From Prolixibacteraceae bacterium (lineage in GTDB: Bacteria > Bacteroidota > Bacteroidia > Bacteroidales > Prolixibacteraceae): a DNA stretch of 64,000 nt. The notes below the pieces were generated by a model. The model had not been told where the DNA came from, made no database searches, and saw only the letters and a list, made by a program, of their open reading frames with translations. The translations under genes were made by a program, and so were the position numbers. Each line of letters begins with the position of its first letter. Position 1 is the stretch's first letter. The stretch is from NCBI GenBank assembly GCA_028683385.1, contig JAQUIJ010000006.1, positions 124,001-188,000 on the forward strand, in the 5' to 3' direction. Positions 1 through 8,557 of the stretch are shown here, piece by piece.

Positions 1-2063
1 ACTGGCTGGGATACGACGATGGAACAAGGGATGTTCCGAAGGGAGTGCCATCGGCTGATGTGTTTAAAGGACTTTATACCTGGAAAAGTATCGATGATTA
101 CATGCAAAAAACTACCGATCTGGTAAAGGTTTCGAAGCTGTTCAGTAACAATTGGGAGTCTAAATCAAAAGCCCCACTTCCTGATCAAAGTTTATCCATC
201 ACGCTGCAACGGCGTTTTGTTCTGGGAAAAGTTTCGTTAGGCAATATTTCTTCCTTTTCATACAATTCGTCAAGCGATTACCTGAAAGTTAACCGAGAGG
301 AATATCAGGATTATTCTGAATCACAAAACAGGGTGATTAAAGATTTCGATTTTCACGATCAGAAATCGAAAGAATCGACGAAAATTGGGTTCATCCATAA
401 CTGGAACTTGCTTTATGGCAACAACCAGAAACTTGAATTCAGGAACCTGGTGAATCAGATGGGTAATAAAACCACTAACATCAGAGATGGGGTAAATTAC
501 TACAATGTGGACACTATCCATGCGATTGACCTGCGCTACGAAAGTCGTTTTATTTATTCAGGACAGTTGGCCGGAGAGCAACATTTTAATCACGAACGAA
601 CCAAGTTTAACTGGATGGCTGGATATGGGTACACCAAAAATTCGCAACCCGACAACCGCCGACTGACTTTTATTCTGGATAATAATCAAAATGGCGATCA
701 TTACAATGAATACTTCCTTCGGATGCAAAATGTACCGAATGCTTATCTGGGCGGACGTTTGTGGCTAAACCTCAACGAGAATATTTACAATTACAAAGCC
801 GATCTTGAACACTTGTTCAAAATTTTCAATAGCAACGCCGACTATACTTTAAAAGCTGGAGTTTCATACGAACGCAAAAAACGTGAGTTTAGCTCTCGCT
901 TAATAGGAGCTGTTGCTTACAACAATCCACCCGATATTTTCTACAAGCCTGCCAGCGAGATTTTTTCAGAAGAAAATATCTATTTTGACCAAACAGCTCC
1001 ATTCAATCAGGACGGGATAACCTACCGTGATAATACTGCCGCGAAAGACAGTTACGATGGGGAAGACAAAATTTTGGCCGGTTACATCGGGTTAAAAATT
1101 CCAATTTCGAAAAAGATAAATGCATACGGTGGCGTGCGTTTCGAAAAGTTTAACCGGAAAATCAGCAATTTCTACGAAAAGACCGGGAATACCGACAACC
1201 TTGACATCGTTCGGGATACCATCAATTATTTCCCATCGATTAACCTGACTTACAACATCAACGATAAAAACCTGTTCCGCTTCTCATACGGCAAAACGAT
1301 TAATCGTCCGGAATTCAGGGAAATGTCGAATTTTGATTACCAGGACTTCGACATGTTCGCCATTATTCACGGGAACGATACGCTGAAAAGCGCCTACATT
1401 GATAATTACGACCTTCGTTACGAATGGTATCCTTCGGCAGGCGAAGTCGTTTCGTTAGCAGCTTTTTATAAAGATTTTACCGATCCGATTGAAGTATTCC
1501 TGATTCCAGCCGGAACGGGTTACGACTACAAACCTTTCAATACCGAAAAGGCCTATAGTATGGGGCTTGAACTGGATGCCCGCAAGCAATTCACCGAATT
1601 TGAACATTCAAGTGGATTCCTGAATTACCTAAAAAACCTGACCGTAATTTTCAACACTTCGCTCATAAAGAGCCAGATAAATACCTCACAGCAAGGCTTT
1701 GCCCGCGATAAGAAACGAATCATGCAAGGCCAGTCTCCCTACATCATTAACCTCGGGTTAAACTACACCAGTGAAGCGTCAAAATTTAATGTTGGCGTTA
1801 ATTTTAACCGGCTTGGGAAACGAATTGCCTATGTCGGAAACCCTCTGAACCCACATACCTGGGAACTTCCACGAAATTCACTTGACCTGACTATTCAAAA
1901 GGAATTGGGCAAACGAGTGACTTTTAAGGCTGGTGTTAAGGACATCCTGAATAATCCTGTACGTTTTGTTCAGTACTATGGAACGAACGATAACATTACA
2001 GTTGACACTTACAATTACACTCCAAACAGAAGCTTCTCTGCCGGTATTGTTGTGAAACTCTAA
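1..2063 (+). CDS. TonB-dependent outer-membrane receptor, 3' part (5' end outside window)
   Basis: The reading frame is open from base 3, so the gene begins upstream; a GTG at 45 is only an internal codon. The visible start reads LGYDDGTRDVPKGVPS, a stretch typical of the region just after the plug of Bacteroidota TonB-dependent receptors. About 670 residues of alternating hydrophobic and aromatic beta-strands follow, with receptor phrases such as NLFRFSYGKTINRPEFRE, and the protein ends in an aromatic/hydrophobic strand (FSAGIVVKL) as outer-membrane barrels do. The expected role is TonB-powered uptake of a ligand that cannot be identified here. The secreted repeat protein begins 75 bases downstream and is probably co-transcribed, so the pair may act on the same ligand (inference). 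Confidence 0.88.
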   Translation, partial: WLGYDDGTRDVPKGVPSADVFKGLYTWKSIDDYMQKTTDLVKVSKLFSNNWESKSKAPLPDQSLSITLQRRFVLGKVSLGNISSFSYNSSSDYLKVNREEYQDYSESQNRVIKDFDFHDQKSKESTKIGFIHNWNLLYGNNQKLEFRNLVNQMGNKTTNIRDGVNYYNVDTIHAIDLRYESRFIYSGQLAGEQHFNHERTKFNWMAGYGYTKNSQPDNRRLTFILDNNQNGDHYNEYFLRMQNVPNAYLGGRLWLNLNENIYNYKADLEHLFKIFNSNADYTLKAGVSYERKKREFSSRLIGAVAYNNPPDIFYKPASEIFSEENIYFDQTAPFNQDGITYRDNTAAKDSYDGEDKILAGYIGLKIPISKKINAYGGVRFEKFNRKISNFYEKTGNTDNLDIVRDTINYFPSINLTYNINDKNLFRFSYGKTINRPEFREMSNFDYQDFDMFAIIHGNDTLKSAYIDNYDLRYEWYPSAGEVVSLAAFYKDFTDPIEVFLIPAGTGYDYKPFNTEKAYSMGLELDARKQFTEFEHSSGFLNYLKNLTVIFNTSLIKSQINTSQQGFARDKKRIMQGQSPYIINLGLNYTSEASKFNVGVNFNRLGKRIAYVGNPLNPHTWELPRNSLDLTIQKELGKRVTFKAGVKDILNNPVRFVQYYGTNDNITVDTYNYTPNRSFSAGIVVKL

Positions 2064-2138
2064 TGTGCTGTTAATATGAATAATAAACAAAACAACAATA
2101 GAAAAAAGATTGCTTTTTTGAACATTAAAATTCAAATT

Positions 2139-5100
2139 ATGAAGAAAATTTTACTTTCACTTATTGTATCGTTGTTGATTACTTTTGGAGCTTCGGCCCA
2201 AAGCATTAACGACAGCTTTTTCGATCACGTCAATTACATTGGCGCTTTCGACGGTACTTTCAACTGGACTGCCGGATGGGCTGAATGGTCACCGGTTGAT
2301 AAAGTTTATGCCGATGCTACCTTAACTAAAGGTAACGGACAGTTTGCCTATGCAACCGGAACGCACATCACAGCTGATGAAACCTGGACTGGAGTGATTA
2401 AACTCAATGGTTGGGTTTATGTTGATGAAGGTGCAACCTTAACCATTCAGGCCGGAACAATTATCCGTGGTACTGAAAAGAGTGCGGTTATTGTTCAACG
2501 CGGTGGTAAAATAAACGCAGTCGGAACAAGTACCAATCCTATCGTATTCACAAGCAACTTACCTGCTGGTCTTCGCACTACAAGTAGCTGGGGAGGATTG
2601 GTTTTGTGCGGAAAAGCAACCAATAACATTTCTGGCGGTGTTGGTACTGCCGAAGGTGGTATCACTTCACAATACGGTGGAACCGATGACAACGACAACT
2701 CAGGAACTTTAAAATATGTACGTATCGAGTTTGCCGGTTACGAAATTGCCACCGGATCTGAAATTAACGGATTAACGCTATGCTCTGTAGGTCGGGCAAC
2801 TACAATCGACCATATTCAGGTTTCCTATTCGGGCGATGATGCCTACGAATGGTTTGGCGGAACTGTAAATGCCAAATACCTGATTTCGTACAAAACTGAA
2901 GACGACGATTTTGATACCGATAATGGTTTCCGTGGTATGGTTCAATATGGTGTTGTTCTTCGTACCAATGATATTGTTGATACTGATGCTGCTAATACGT
3001 TCGAATCGGACAACGATGCTGCCGGAAGTACTGCTGAACCTTTTACTCATGCTGTTTTTAGTAATATTAGCGCTTTTGGTCCTGCGATTACTGCGACCAA
3101 CCCAGCTACTTTGCAAGCTAAACATGCCGATGGTTCAGGATTCCGTATCCGTCGTAATTCGCGTTTGCAGATTTATAATACAGCCATTTTAGGATGGGGC
3201 AAGGGCGTTCGTATCGAATCGGATGGCACACAAACTGCTGCACAATCTGACTTGATGACCATTCAAAATTGTATCATCGCTGGTATCCGTGGCGATAATT
3301 TCATTCAGGATGCCAATGCAACCGTGATGACTGCTGCTACGATGGAAACCTGGTTTAAAGCTGCTACACGCAAAAACCAAGTTCTCGCAGCCAATGCCGA
3401 CGTAAAAATCACCGATCCTTTCAATTTTGCCAGCCCTAATTTTCAGCCAGCAACAGGCTCCCCTGTTCTGAACGCGTCTTACTGGTATGCCGGAACAACT
3501 AATAACACAGAAGCTTCAATCGATAACAGCTTTTTTGACCATGTCAATTACATTGGTGCTTTCGATGGATCGTACAACTGGACTACTGGCTGGACCGAAT
3601 GGGATCCGGTTAACAAAGCTTATGCTGATGCAACTACAACCAAAGGTAACGGACAGTTTGCCATGGCAACCGGTACTCACATTACTGCCAATGAAACCTG
3701 GAGTGGAGTGATTAAACTTGATGGTTGGGTGTATGTTGACGCAGGTGCAACACTTACAATTAATGCCGGAACAGTAATTCGTGGTACTGAAAAAAGTGCT
3801 TTGATTGTTCAACGTGGTGGTAAAATCAATGCGGTTGGAACAAGCACAAATCCAATCGTCTTCACCTCGAATCAGGCAGCGGGACTTCGCACAACCAGTA
3901 ACTGGGGTGGAGTAGTGCTTTGTGGAAATGCAACCAATAACATTTCTGGCGGTGTTGGTACTGCTGAAGGTGGTATCACCTCGCAATACGGTGGAACCGA
4001 TGACAACGACAACTCAGGAAAGTTACAATACGTCCGTATTGAATTTGCCGGTTACGAAATTGCGACAGGTTCAGAAATTAACGGTTTAACTCTATGCTCT
4101 GTAGGTCGGGCAACTACGATCGACCACATTCAGGTTTCATACTCAGGTGACGATGCTTACGAATGGTTTGGTGGAACTGTAAATGCGAAATACCTGATTT
4201 CGTACAAAACCGAAGATGACGATTTTGATACTGATAATGGTTTCCGTGGAATGGTTCAATATGGTGTTGCTCTTCGGATCAACGATATTGTTGACACCGA
4301 CGCTGCCAACACTTTTGAATCTGACAATGATGCTGCCGGAAGTACTGCATTGCCATTTACCCACGCAGTTTTCAGCAACATCAGTGCTTTTGGTCCTGCG
4401 ATTACTGCAACCAACCCTGCTTCTTTACAAGCTAAACATGCCGATGGTTCAGGATTCCGCATTCGCCGTAATTCACGTTTGCAGATATACAACACTGCTA
4501 TTTTAGGCTGGGGCAAAGGTCTTCGTATCGAATCGGATGGCACCCAAACTGCTGCAAATTCTGATTTGATGACCATTCAAAACTGTATCATGGCTGGTAT
4601 TCGTGGCGATAATTTCATTCAGGATGCTAATGCAACTGTGATGACTGCTGCAACCATGGAAGCCTGGTATAAAGCTGCCACACGTAAGAATCAGTTATTT
4701 ACAGCCAATGCCGATGTAAAAATCACCGATCCTTTCAATTTTACCAGTCCAAACTTCCAACCAGCAACCGGTTCTCCTGTTTTGAATGCTTCATACTGGT
4801 ATTCAGGAACAACTAATACGACTGAAGCATCGATTAACAATAGTTTTTTCGATCATGTAAAATACGTTGGCGCTTTCGATGGAACTACGAACTGGACTAC
4901 TGGCTGGGCTGAATGGGATCCGGTCAACAAAGTTTATGCTGATGCAACAACAACTAAAGGTAACGGACAGTTTGCAATGGCAACCGGTACTCACATTACA
5001 GCAAACGAAACCTGGAGCGGAACCGTTAAGCTTGATGGTTGGGTTTATGTTGACGCAGGTGCAACCCTGACAATTAGTGCAGGAACAGTTATTCGCGGTA

Positions 5101-6401
5101 CCGAAAAAAGTGCCCTGATCGTTCAGCGTGGTGGTAAAATCAATGCGGTTGGAACAAGCACTAACCCAATTGTATTTACTTCTAATCAGGCTGCCGGACT
5201 TCGCACAACCAGTAACTGGGGTGGTGTCGTGCTTTGTGGAAATGCAAAAAATAACATTGCAGGTGGTGTTGGTACTGCCGAAGGTGGTATTACCTCACAA
5301 TACGGTGGAACTGATGATAGCGACAACTCCGGAACATTACAATATGTCCGTATCGAGTTTGCCGGATACGAAATTTCTACCGGATCTGAAATTAACGGAT
5401 TAACCCTTTGCTCGGTTGGAAACGGAACCACGCTTGATCACATTCAGGTAAGCTACTCGGGTGACGATGCTTACGAATGGTTTGGTGGATCAGTAAATGC
5501 CAAATACCTGATTTCGTACAAAACGGAAGACGACGACTTTGATACTGATAACGGTTTCCGTGGAATGATTCAATATGCTGTTGCACTTCGTACAAACGAT
5601 ATTGTTGACACCGATGCTGCCAATGCTTTCGAATCGGATAACGATGCCGCCGGAAGTACAGCCGAGCCTTTTACTCATGCAGTATTCAGCAACGTTAGTG
5701 CCTTCGGCCCGGCAATAACTGCAACAAATCCTGCAACACTTCAGGCTAAACATGCCGATGGTTCAGCCATGCGATTACGTCGTAATACTCGTTTACAAAT
5801 TTATAATACGGCTTTCCTTGGTTGGGGAAAAGGCCTTCGTTTGGAGTCTGATGGTAGCCAAACTGCTGCAAACACCGACTTGCTAACCGTTCAAAATTGT
5901 ATTATGGCTGGTATCCGTGGCGATAACTTCATTCAGGATGCAAATGCAACCGTAATGACTGCCGCAACAATGGAAGCCTGGTACAAAGCAACTAAACGCA
6001 CGAATCAGCTATTTACAAACAATACTGATGTAAAAATTGCTGATCCTTTCAATTTTGCCAGTCCAAACTTCCAGCCTGCTACCGATTCACCAGTTCAGAA
6101 TGCATCTTACTGGGTTATTACAGCCGTGGAACCAACGATTGCCAACGAAGCCAATTTGGTGAGTTATCCAAATCCATTCTCCGGAAGTACAAACATTGAA
6201 CTTCAACTTGAAAAAAGTTCGTATGTACGAATTGTTGTAACCGACATTTCAGGCCGTACAGTAGCTAATCTTCAGGAAGGAAATTTAACTGAAGGAACAC
6301 ACCGTTTCGAATTCGACGGTTCTGCTCTTCCGAAGGGAATGTATATCGCCAAAGTGATTACATCTGATTCTCAGAAATCGGTTAAAATGATTTCCAAGTA
6401 A
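2139..6401 (+). CDS. Secreted three-unit repeat protein with type IX secretion sorting tail
   Basis: The ATG at 2139 is chosen over an in-frame ATG at 2076 because it opens a clean signal peptide (MKKILLSLIVSLLITFGASAQ). The mature protein has three consecutive units of about 438 residues, each beginning NSFFDHV.Y.GAFDG and containing a beta-solenoid-like stretch (GATLTI.AGT.IRGTEKSA) with acidic DDNDNSG and DDDFDTDNGF motifs that could bind calcium (inference). The last ~85 residues (YPNPFSGSTNIELQL ... KSVKMISK) match a type A Por sorting domain, so the protein is expected to cross the outer membrane by the type IX system and be anchored or released. It follows a TonB receptor at short distance. 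Substrate and enzymatic activity, if any, are unknown. Confidence 0.85.
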   Translation: MKKILLSLIVSLLITFGASAQSINDSFFDHVNYIGAFDGTFNWTAGWAEWSPVDKVYADATLTKGNGQFAYATGTHITADETWTGVIKLNGWVYVDEGATLTIQAGTIIRGTEKSAVIVQRGGKINAVGTSTNPIVFTSNLPAGLRTTSSWGGLVLCGKATNNISGGVGTAEGGITSQYGGTDDNDNSGTLKYVRIEFAGYEIATGSEINGLTLCSVGRATTIDHIQVSYSGDDAYEWFGGTVNAKYLISYKTEDDDFDTDNGFRGMVQYGVVLRTNDIVDTDAANTFESDNDAAGSTAEPFTHAVFSNISAFGPAITATNPATLQAKHADGSGFRIRRNSRLQIYNTAILGWGKGVRIESDGTQTAAQSDLMTIQNCIIAGIRGDNFIQDANATVMTAATMETWFKAATRKNQVLAANADVKITDPFNFASPNFQPATGSPVLNASYWYAGTTNNTEASIDNSFFDHVNYIGAFDGSYNWTTGWTEWDPVNKAYADATTTKGNGQFAMATGTHITANETWSGVIKLDGWVYVDAGATLTINAGTVIRGTEKSALIVQRGGKINAVGTSTNPIVFTSNQAAGLRTTSNWGGVVLCGNATNNISGGVGTAEGGITSQYGGTDDNDNSGKLQYVRIEFAGYEIATGSEINGLTLCSVGRATTIDHIQVSYSGDDAYEWFGGTVNAKYLISYKTEDDDFDTDNGFRGMVQYGVALRINDIVDTDAANTFESDNDAAGSTALPFTHAVFSNISAFGPAITATNPASLQAKHADGSGFRIRRNSRLQIYNTAILGWGKGLRIESDGTQTAANSDLMTIQNCIMAGIRGDNFIQDANATVMTAATMEAWYKAATRKNQLFTANADVKITDPFNFTSPNFQPATGSPVLNASYWYSGTTNTTEASINNSFFDHVKYVGAFDGTTNWTTGWAEWDPVNKVYADATTTKGNGQFAMATGTHITANETWSGTVKLDGWVYVDAGATLTISAGTVIRGTEKSALIVQRGGKINAVGTSTNPIVFTSNQAAGLRTTSNWGGVVLCGNAKNNIAGGVGTAEGGITSQYGGTDDSDNSGTLQYVRIEFAGYEISTGSEINGLTLCSVGNGTTLDHIQVSYSGDDAYEWFGGSVNAKYLISYKTEDDDFDTDNGFRGMIQYAVALRTNDIVDTDAANAFESDNDAAGSTAEPFTHAVFSNVSAFGPAITATNPATLQAKHADGSAMRLRRNTRLQIYNTAFLGWGKGLRLESDGSQTAANTDLLTVQNCIMAGIRGDNFIQDANATVMTAATMEAWYKATKRTNQLFTNNTDVKIADPFNFASPNFQPATDSPVQNASYWVITAVEPTIANEANLVSYPNPFSGSTNIELQLEKSSYVRIVVTDISGRTVANLQEGNLTEGTHRFEFDGSALPKGMYIAKVITSDSQKSVKMISK
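2202..3515 (+). repeat. Internal unit 1 of the triplicated secreted protein
   Basis: A 1314-base coding unit (438 codons) starting at SINDSFF directly after the signal peptide and ending in the NTEA linker before unit 2. Encoded residues are nearly identical to unit 2, while many third codon positions differ. Confidence 0.85.
3516..4829 (+). repeat. Internal unit 2 of the triplicated secreted protein
   Basis: Exactly 1314 bases like unit 1, starting at SIDNSFF. It differs from unit 1 mostly at synonymous sites and a few residues (for example VVLRTND becomes VALRIND). Confidence 0.85.
4830..6113 (+). repeat. Internal unit 3 of the triplicated secreted protein
   Basis: Starts at SINNSFF and ends at NASYW, where the sequence passes into the sorting domain. 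It is somewhat more divergent than units 1 and 2 (SAMRLRRNTRLQ in place of SGFRIRRNSRLQ). Confidence 0.85.
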
Positions 6402-6423
6402 GGAAGAATATAAATCGAAAATG

Positions 6424-6468
6424 GAGCTTCATTGGCCCGGAGTCCTCGGGGCTGATGAAGCTCTTTTT
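6424..6468 (+). terminator. Rho-independent terminator after the repeat protein
   Basis: GAGCTTCAT (6424-6432) pairs with ATGAAGCTC (6455-6463) around a GC-rich loop and runs into five T residues. It lies 23 bases after the stop codon. Confidence 0.75.
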
Positions 6469-6526
6469 AAAAATGTAACTTAACCGGAATAATTCATTCC
6501 GGAATTTTAAATAAAAGAATTGCACC

Positions 6527-7006
6527 ATGAAGAAGCTCAGTTTGTTAATAGTCATGATCGGCTTTTTTGCATTTGTGGCCAAGGCTCAGGAGTTGAAGGA
6601 AATAAACGGTATTTATTATGCCGATAGCGTTGCCTATACCGGGAAATATGTGACTCATTTTCCCAATGGCAAAATTAAACTCGAAATGAACCTCGAAAAT
6701 GGCATGAAGAATGGCACTGTAAATGTTTACTTCGAGAATGGCCAGTTAAATGAAGTCCGGTCGTACAAAAACAACCTGATGCACGGATCGTGGATTACCT
6801 ACAACGAACAAAAGGTTCTGATTGGTCTGGCAAATTATAAAGACGGGCAGAAACACGGAACCTGGATGATCTGGGATGCGAACGGAAACCTGCTTTACGA
6901 GTTGCATTACGATTTGGGCGAGAAGGTTGGGATTTGGCGAAATTTTGGCAAGAACGGTGAGATAATCAGCGAACGCGAATATCCGGAGAAACCTGTAAAG
7001 AAATAG
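6527..7006 (+). CDS. Exported MORN-type (YwqK-like) repeat protein
   Basis: 159 residues opening with a signal peptide (MKKLSLLIVMIGFFAFVAKAQ). The rest consists of repeated units of about 23 residues of the MORN_2 type: HFPNGKIKLEMNLENGMKNG, YFENGQLNEVRSYKNNLMHG, YKDGQKHGTWMIWDANGN and the last around LGEKVGIWRNFGKNGE. Such repeats form extended beta-sheet surfaces; many are labelled YwqK-family antitoxin by homology, but no toxin partner is visible and the signal peptide argues for an envelope role. The gene stands alone, with a terminator in front of it. Function is unassigned. Confidence 0.78.
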   Translation: MKKLSLLIVMIGFFAFVAKAQELKEINGIYYADSVAYTGKYVTHFPNGKIKLEMNLENGMKNGTVNVYFENGQLNEVRSYKNNLMHGSWITYNEQKVLIGLANYKDGQKHGTWMIWDANGNLLYELHYDLGEKVGIWRNFGKNGEIISEREYPEKPVKK

Positions 7007-7177
7007 TCAGGTTATTTTAGTTCCATTTTCTGAAATTAAGAAATGCTTGCGGTTAAAATGAGGCGAATCGGCCAAATTCAAGGCAGAAAAGAGTTGTTTG
7101 TAATTTTTCTGTAATCAAAGGAATAGGTTGGATTTCGAAGATCTGCTGTTTGTAACAATATTTTAATTGATGCTTAA

Positions 7178-7207
7178 TTGCCCTTTAATTGGGTGGCGGT
7201 ACTTTTG
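7178..7207 (+). promoter_or_regulatory. Bacteroidota housekeeping-type promoter
   Basis: TTG (7178-7180), 19 bases, then TACTTTTG (7200-7207), matching TTG-N19-TAnnTTTG. It is 39 bases upstream of the ATG at 7247. Confidence 0.6.
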
Positions 7208-7246
7208 AAAGTATTAATCGGAGATAATAAACAAATAAATACAGTC

Positions 7247-7594
7247 ATGAAAAAAGTAATTTTCGCCCTTCTTGTAGCATTTGCAACAACAAGCGCATTC
7301 GCTGAAAAAACAGATTCTAAAGCAGATTCAAAGTCAGAAGCAATTGTACTTTCTTTAAGCGGAAACGTCATTGATGAGGTTTCAGGTGAAGCTTTGGTTG
7401 GCGTGGAAGTTAAAGTTGACGGTTCGGACCAAAAAGCTTATACCGATTTTGATGGCCATTTTGTAATCGACAATGTAAAATCAGGCGATTGCAAATTAGT
7501 TGCCAGCTACACTTCGTACAATAAAAATGAAAAAACATTTACAATGAATGCCAAGAACAATCAGGTAAAGATTGAACTTCAGGCATCAAAATAG
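7247..7594 (+). CDS. Small exported protein with carboxypeptidase-regulatory-like fold
   Basis: The ATG at 7247 gives a 115-residue protein with a signal peptide (MKKVIFALLVAFATTSAFA). After a short charged linker, residues ~37-112 form one CarboxypepD_reg-like beta-sandwich, recognisable by SGNVIDEVSGEALVGVEVKV, YTDFDGHFVIDNVKSGDC and the closing VKIELQ strand. This domain is common at the N-terminus of SusC receptors; here it stands alone as a secreted or periplasmic protein. An in-frame TTG at 7178 is rejected as start because it is the -33 element of the predicted promoter. A clear promoter and terminator frame it as a single-gene unit. Its partner is unknown. Confidence 0.78.
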   Translation: MKKVIFALLVAFATTSAFAEKTDSKADSKSEAIVLSLSGNVIDEVSGEALVGVEVKVDGSDQKAYTDFDGHFVIDNVKSGDCKLVASYTSYNKNEKTFTMNAKNNQVKIELQASK

Positions 7595-7637
7595 AACGAA
7601 TTGTCCCCAATAATATTGGTTGTACTCATCAGATTCA

Positions 7638-7668
7638 AACCTCTTCGATGACCCGGAGAGGTTTTTTT
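7638..7668 (+). terminator. Rho-independent terminator
   Basis: AACCTCT (7638-7644) pairs with AGAGGTT (7657-7663) and is followed by a T run. It separates the small exported gene from the convergent regulator. Confidence 0.75.
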
Positions 7669-7701
7669 GTGCCCATCACTTTGCTGAAGTAAGGCGGTTG
7701 T

Positions 7702-8376
7702 CTAACTTTTCAGCAACTGGTTCATTTGGTTTTTGTCCAGAATCTTGATGCAACGGCGGTCAGTTTCAATTAATCCTTCCTGGCACATCTCACCCAAAGT
7801 ACGCGCTAACGAAGGTCGGGTTACGCCAAACATTTCGGCTAATTGTCCCTGCGACTGCTGAATCTCGACCGTTTGAAGCCGGTCGCCCGCCTTTTCGAGC
7901 AGGTAATGCGCAATTTTCTGCTTGATGGTTTTAAAGGAAAGAAACTTCAGCTTTTGCGATAAGAACTGCGCCCGCGTTGAAATCGTATTCAGGTAATTAT
8001 TCAGGATCAAGGTATTCATTTGCAGTAGTTTCACAAACTCAGGCTTCGGAATGGAAACCATTTCGACATCCGTTGTGGCCGAAACGGTTACCGGAAACCT
8101 GTTTTGCATTCCAAATAAAAAGGCCGTTGCTAAAGGCTGAGGCGCAGATAAATCTTCAATTTTGATGGTTTTTCCTGAATAATCGTTCATCTCGGCTTTT
8201 ACACTTCCTAACTGAATAATCAGTAGCCGGTCGCAAACTTCGCCGCCCATTACAATTAAATCGTTTTTCTGGTATGTTTTAACTTGAAAATGAATCTGTG
8301 TAAAAAGCTTAGCCATTTCTTCGGGAGAAATACCACGAAAGATGGGCGACTGACAAAGGATTTCGGGTTGAATCAT
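7702..8376 (-). CDS. Crp/Fnr-family regulator, probable HcpR-type nitrosative-stress activator
   Basis: 224 residues from the ATG at 8376 (MIQPEILCQSPIF); an upstream in-frame ATG at 8418 would add 14 unrelated residues lying in repeat sequence. Residues ~15-120 form a cyclic-nucleotide-binding-like beta-barrel (VMGGEVCDRLLIIQLGSV), followed by a long dimer helix and a Crp-type helix-turn-helix (~172-203: QGQLAEMFGVTRPSLARTLG). There is no N-terminal FNR-type cysteine cluster, so oxygen sensing by an iron-sulfur cluster is unlikely. It is divergent from a ferredoxin-like gene and hcp, the arrangement of HcpR regulators, which respond to NO. A perfect palindrome lies between the two. The specific HcpR assignment rests on context. 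Confidence 0.8.
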   Translation of the reverse strand: MIQPEILCQSPIFRGISPEEMAKLFTQIHFQVKTYQKNDLIVMGGEVCDRLLIIQLGSVKAEMNDYSGKTIKIEDLSAPQPLATAFLFGMQNRFPVTVSATTDVEMVSIPKPEFVKLLQMNTLILNNYLNTISTRAQFLSQKLKFLSFKTIKQKIAHYLLEKAGDRLQTVEIQQSQGQLAEMFGVTRPSLARTLGEMCQEGLIETDRRCIKILDKNQMNQLLKS

Positions 8377-8401
8377 AGCTAAATTGTTAAGCGTTTTTTT
8401 C

Positions 8402-8464
8402 TTGCCACAAAAACACAAAGGTACTAAGTTGCACTAAAAATTAATCTTTGAGCCTTTGTGGCAA
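8402..8464. repeat. Intergenic inverted repeat of the CACAAAG type
   Basis: TTGCCACAAA (8402-8411) is the exact inverse of TTTGTGGCAA (8455-8464); the interior holds more CACAAAG/CTTTG words. It resembles dispersed intergenic repeats common in Bacteroidota. It lies just upstream of the regulator's start. Confidence 0.5.
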
Positions 8465-8486
8465 ATCTTTGTTTTTTCTTTCACTT

Positions 8487-8502
8487 TGTAACATTGGTTA
8501 CA
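8487..8502. promoter_or_regulatory. Crp/Fnr-type operator palindrome
   Basis: TGTAAC-ATTG-GTTACA is a perfect 6+6 inverted repeat with a 4-base spacer, the geometry of Crp/Fnr/HcpR operators. Its centre (8494.5) is about 41 bases upstream of the start site expected from the -7 motif at 8524, the class II activation position. Confidence 0.7.
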
Positions 8503-8523
8503 TTTCAAACAACCGAATGACTG

Positions 8524-8531
8524 TACTTTTG
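8524..8531 (+). promoter_or_regulatory. -7 element of the ferredoxin/hcp promoter
   Basis: TACTTTTG matches TAnnTTTG, 26 bases before the ATG at 8558. No TTG is found 19-21 bases upstream; the operator half-site occupies that position, as expected of an activator-dependent promoter. Confidence 0.55.
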
Positions 8532-8557
8532 TTTCAGAAAAATACAAAATTACTCAG

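Noticed and set aside
3516-3986. Minus-strand gene of 156 codons opposite the repeat protein
   Set aside because: It mirrors the plus-strand repeats, is Cys/Ser rich without domain or start context, and similar shadows occur at the equivalent place in the other units.
8377-8418. Upstream start of the Crp/Fnr regulator
   Set aside because: The extra 14 residues are encoded by repeat-like sequence and do not resemble the family N-terminus; the ATG at 8376 is better.
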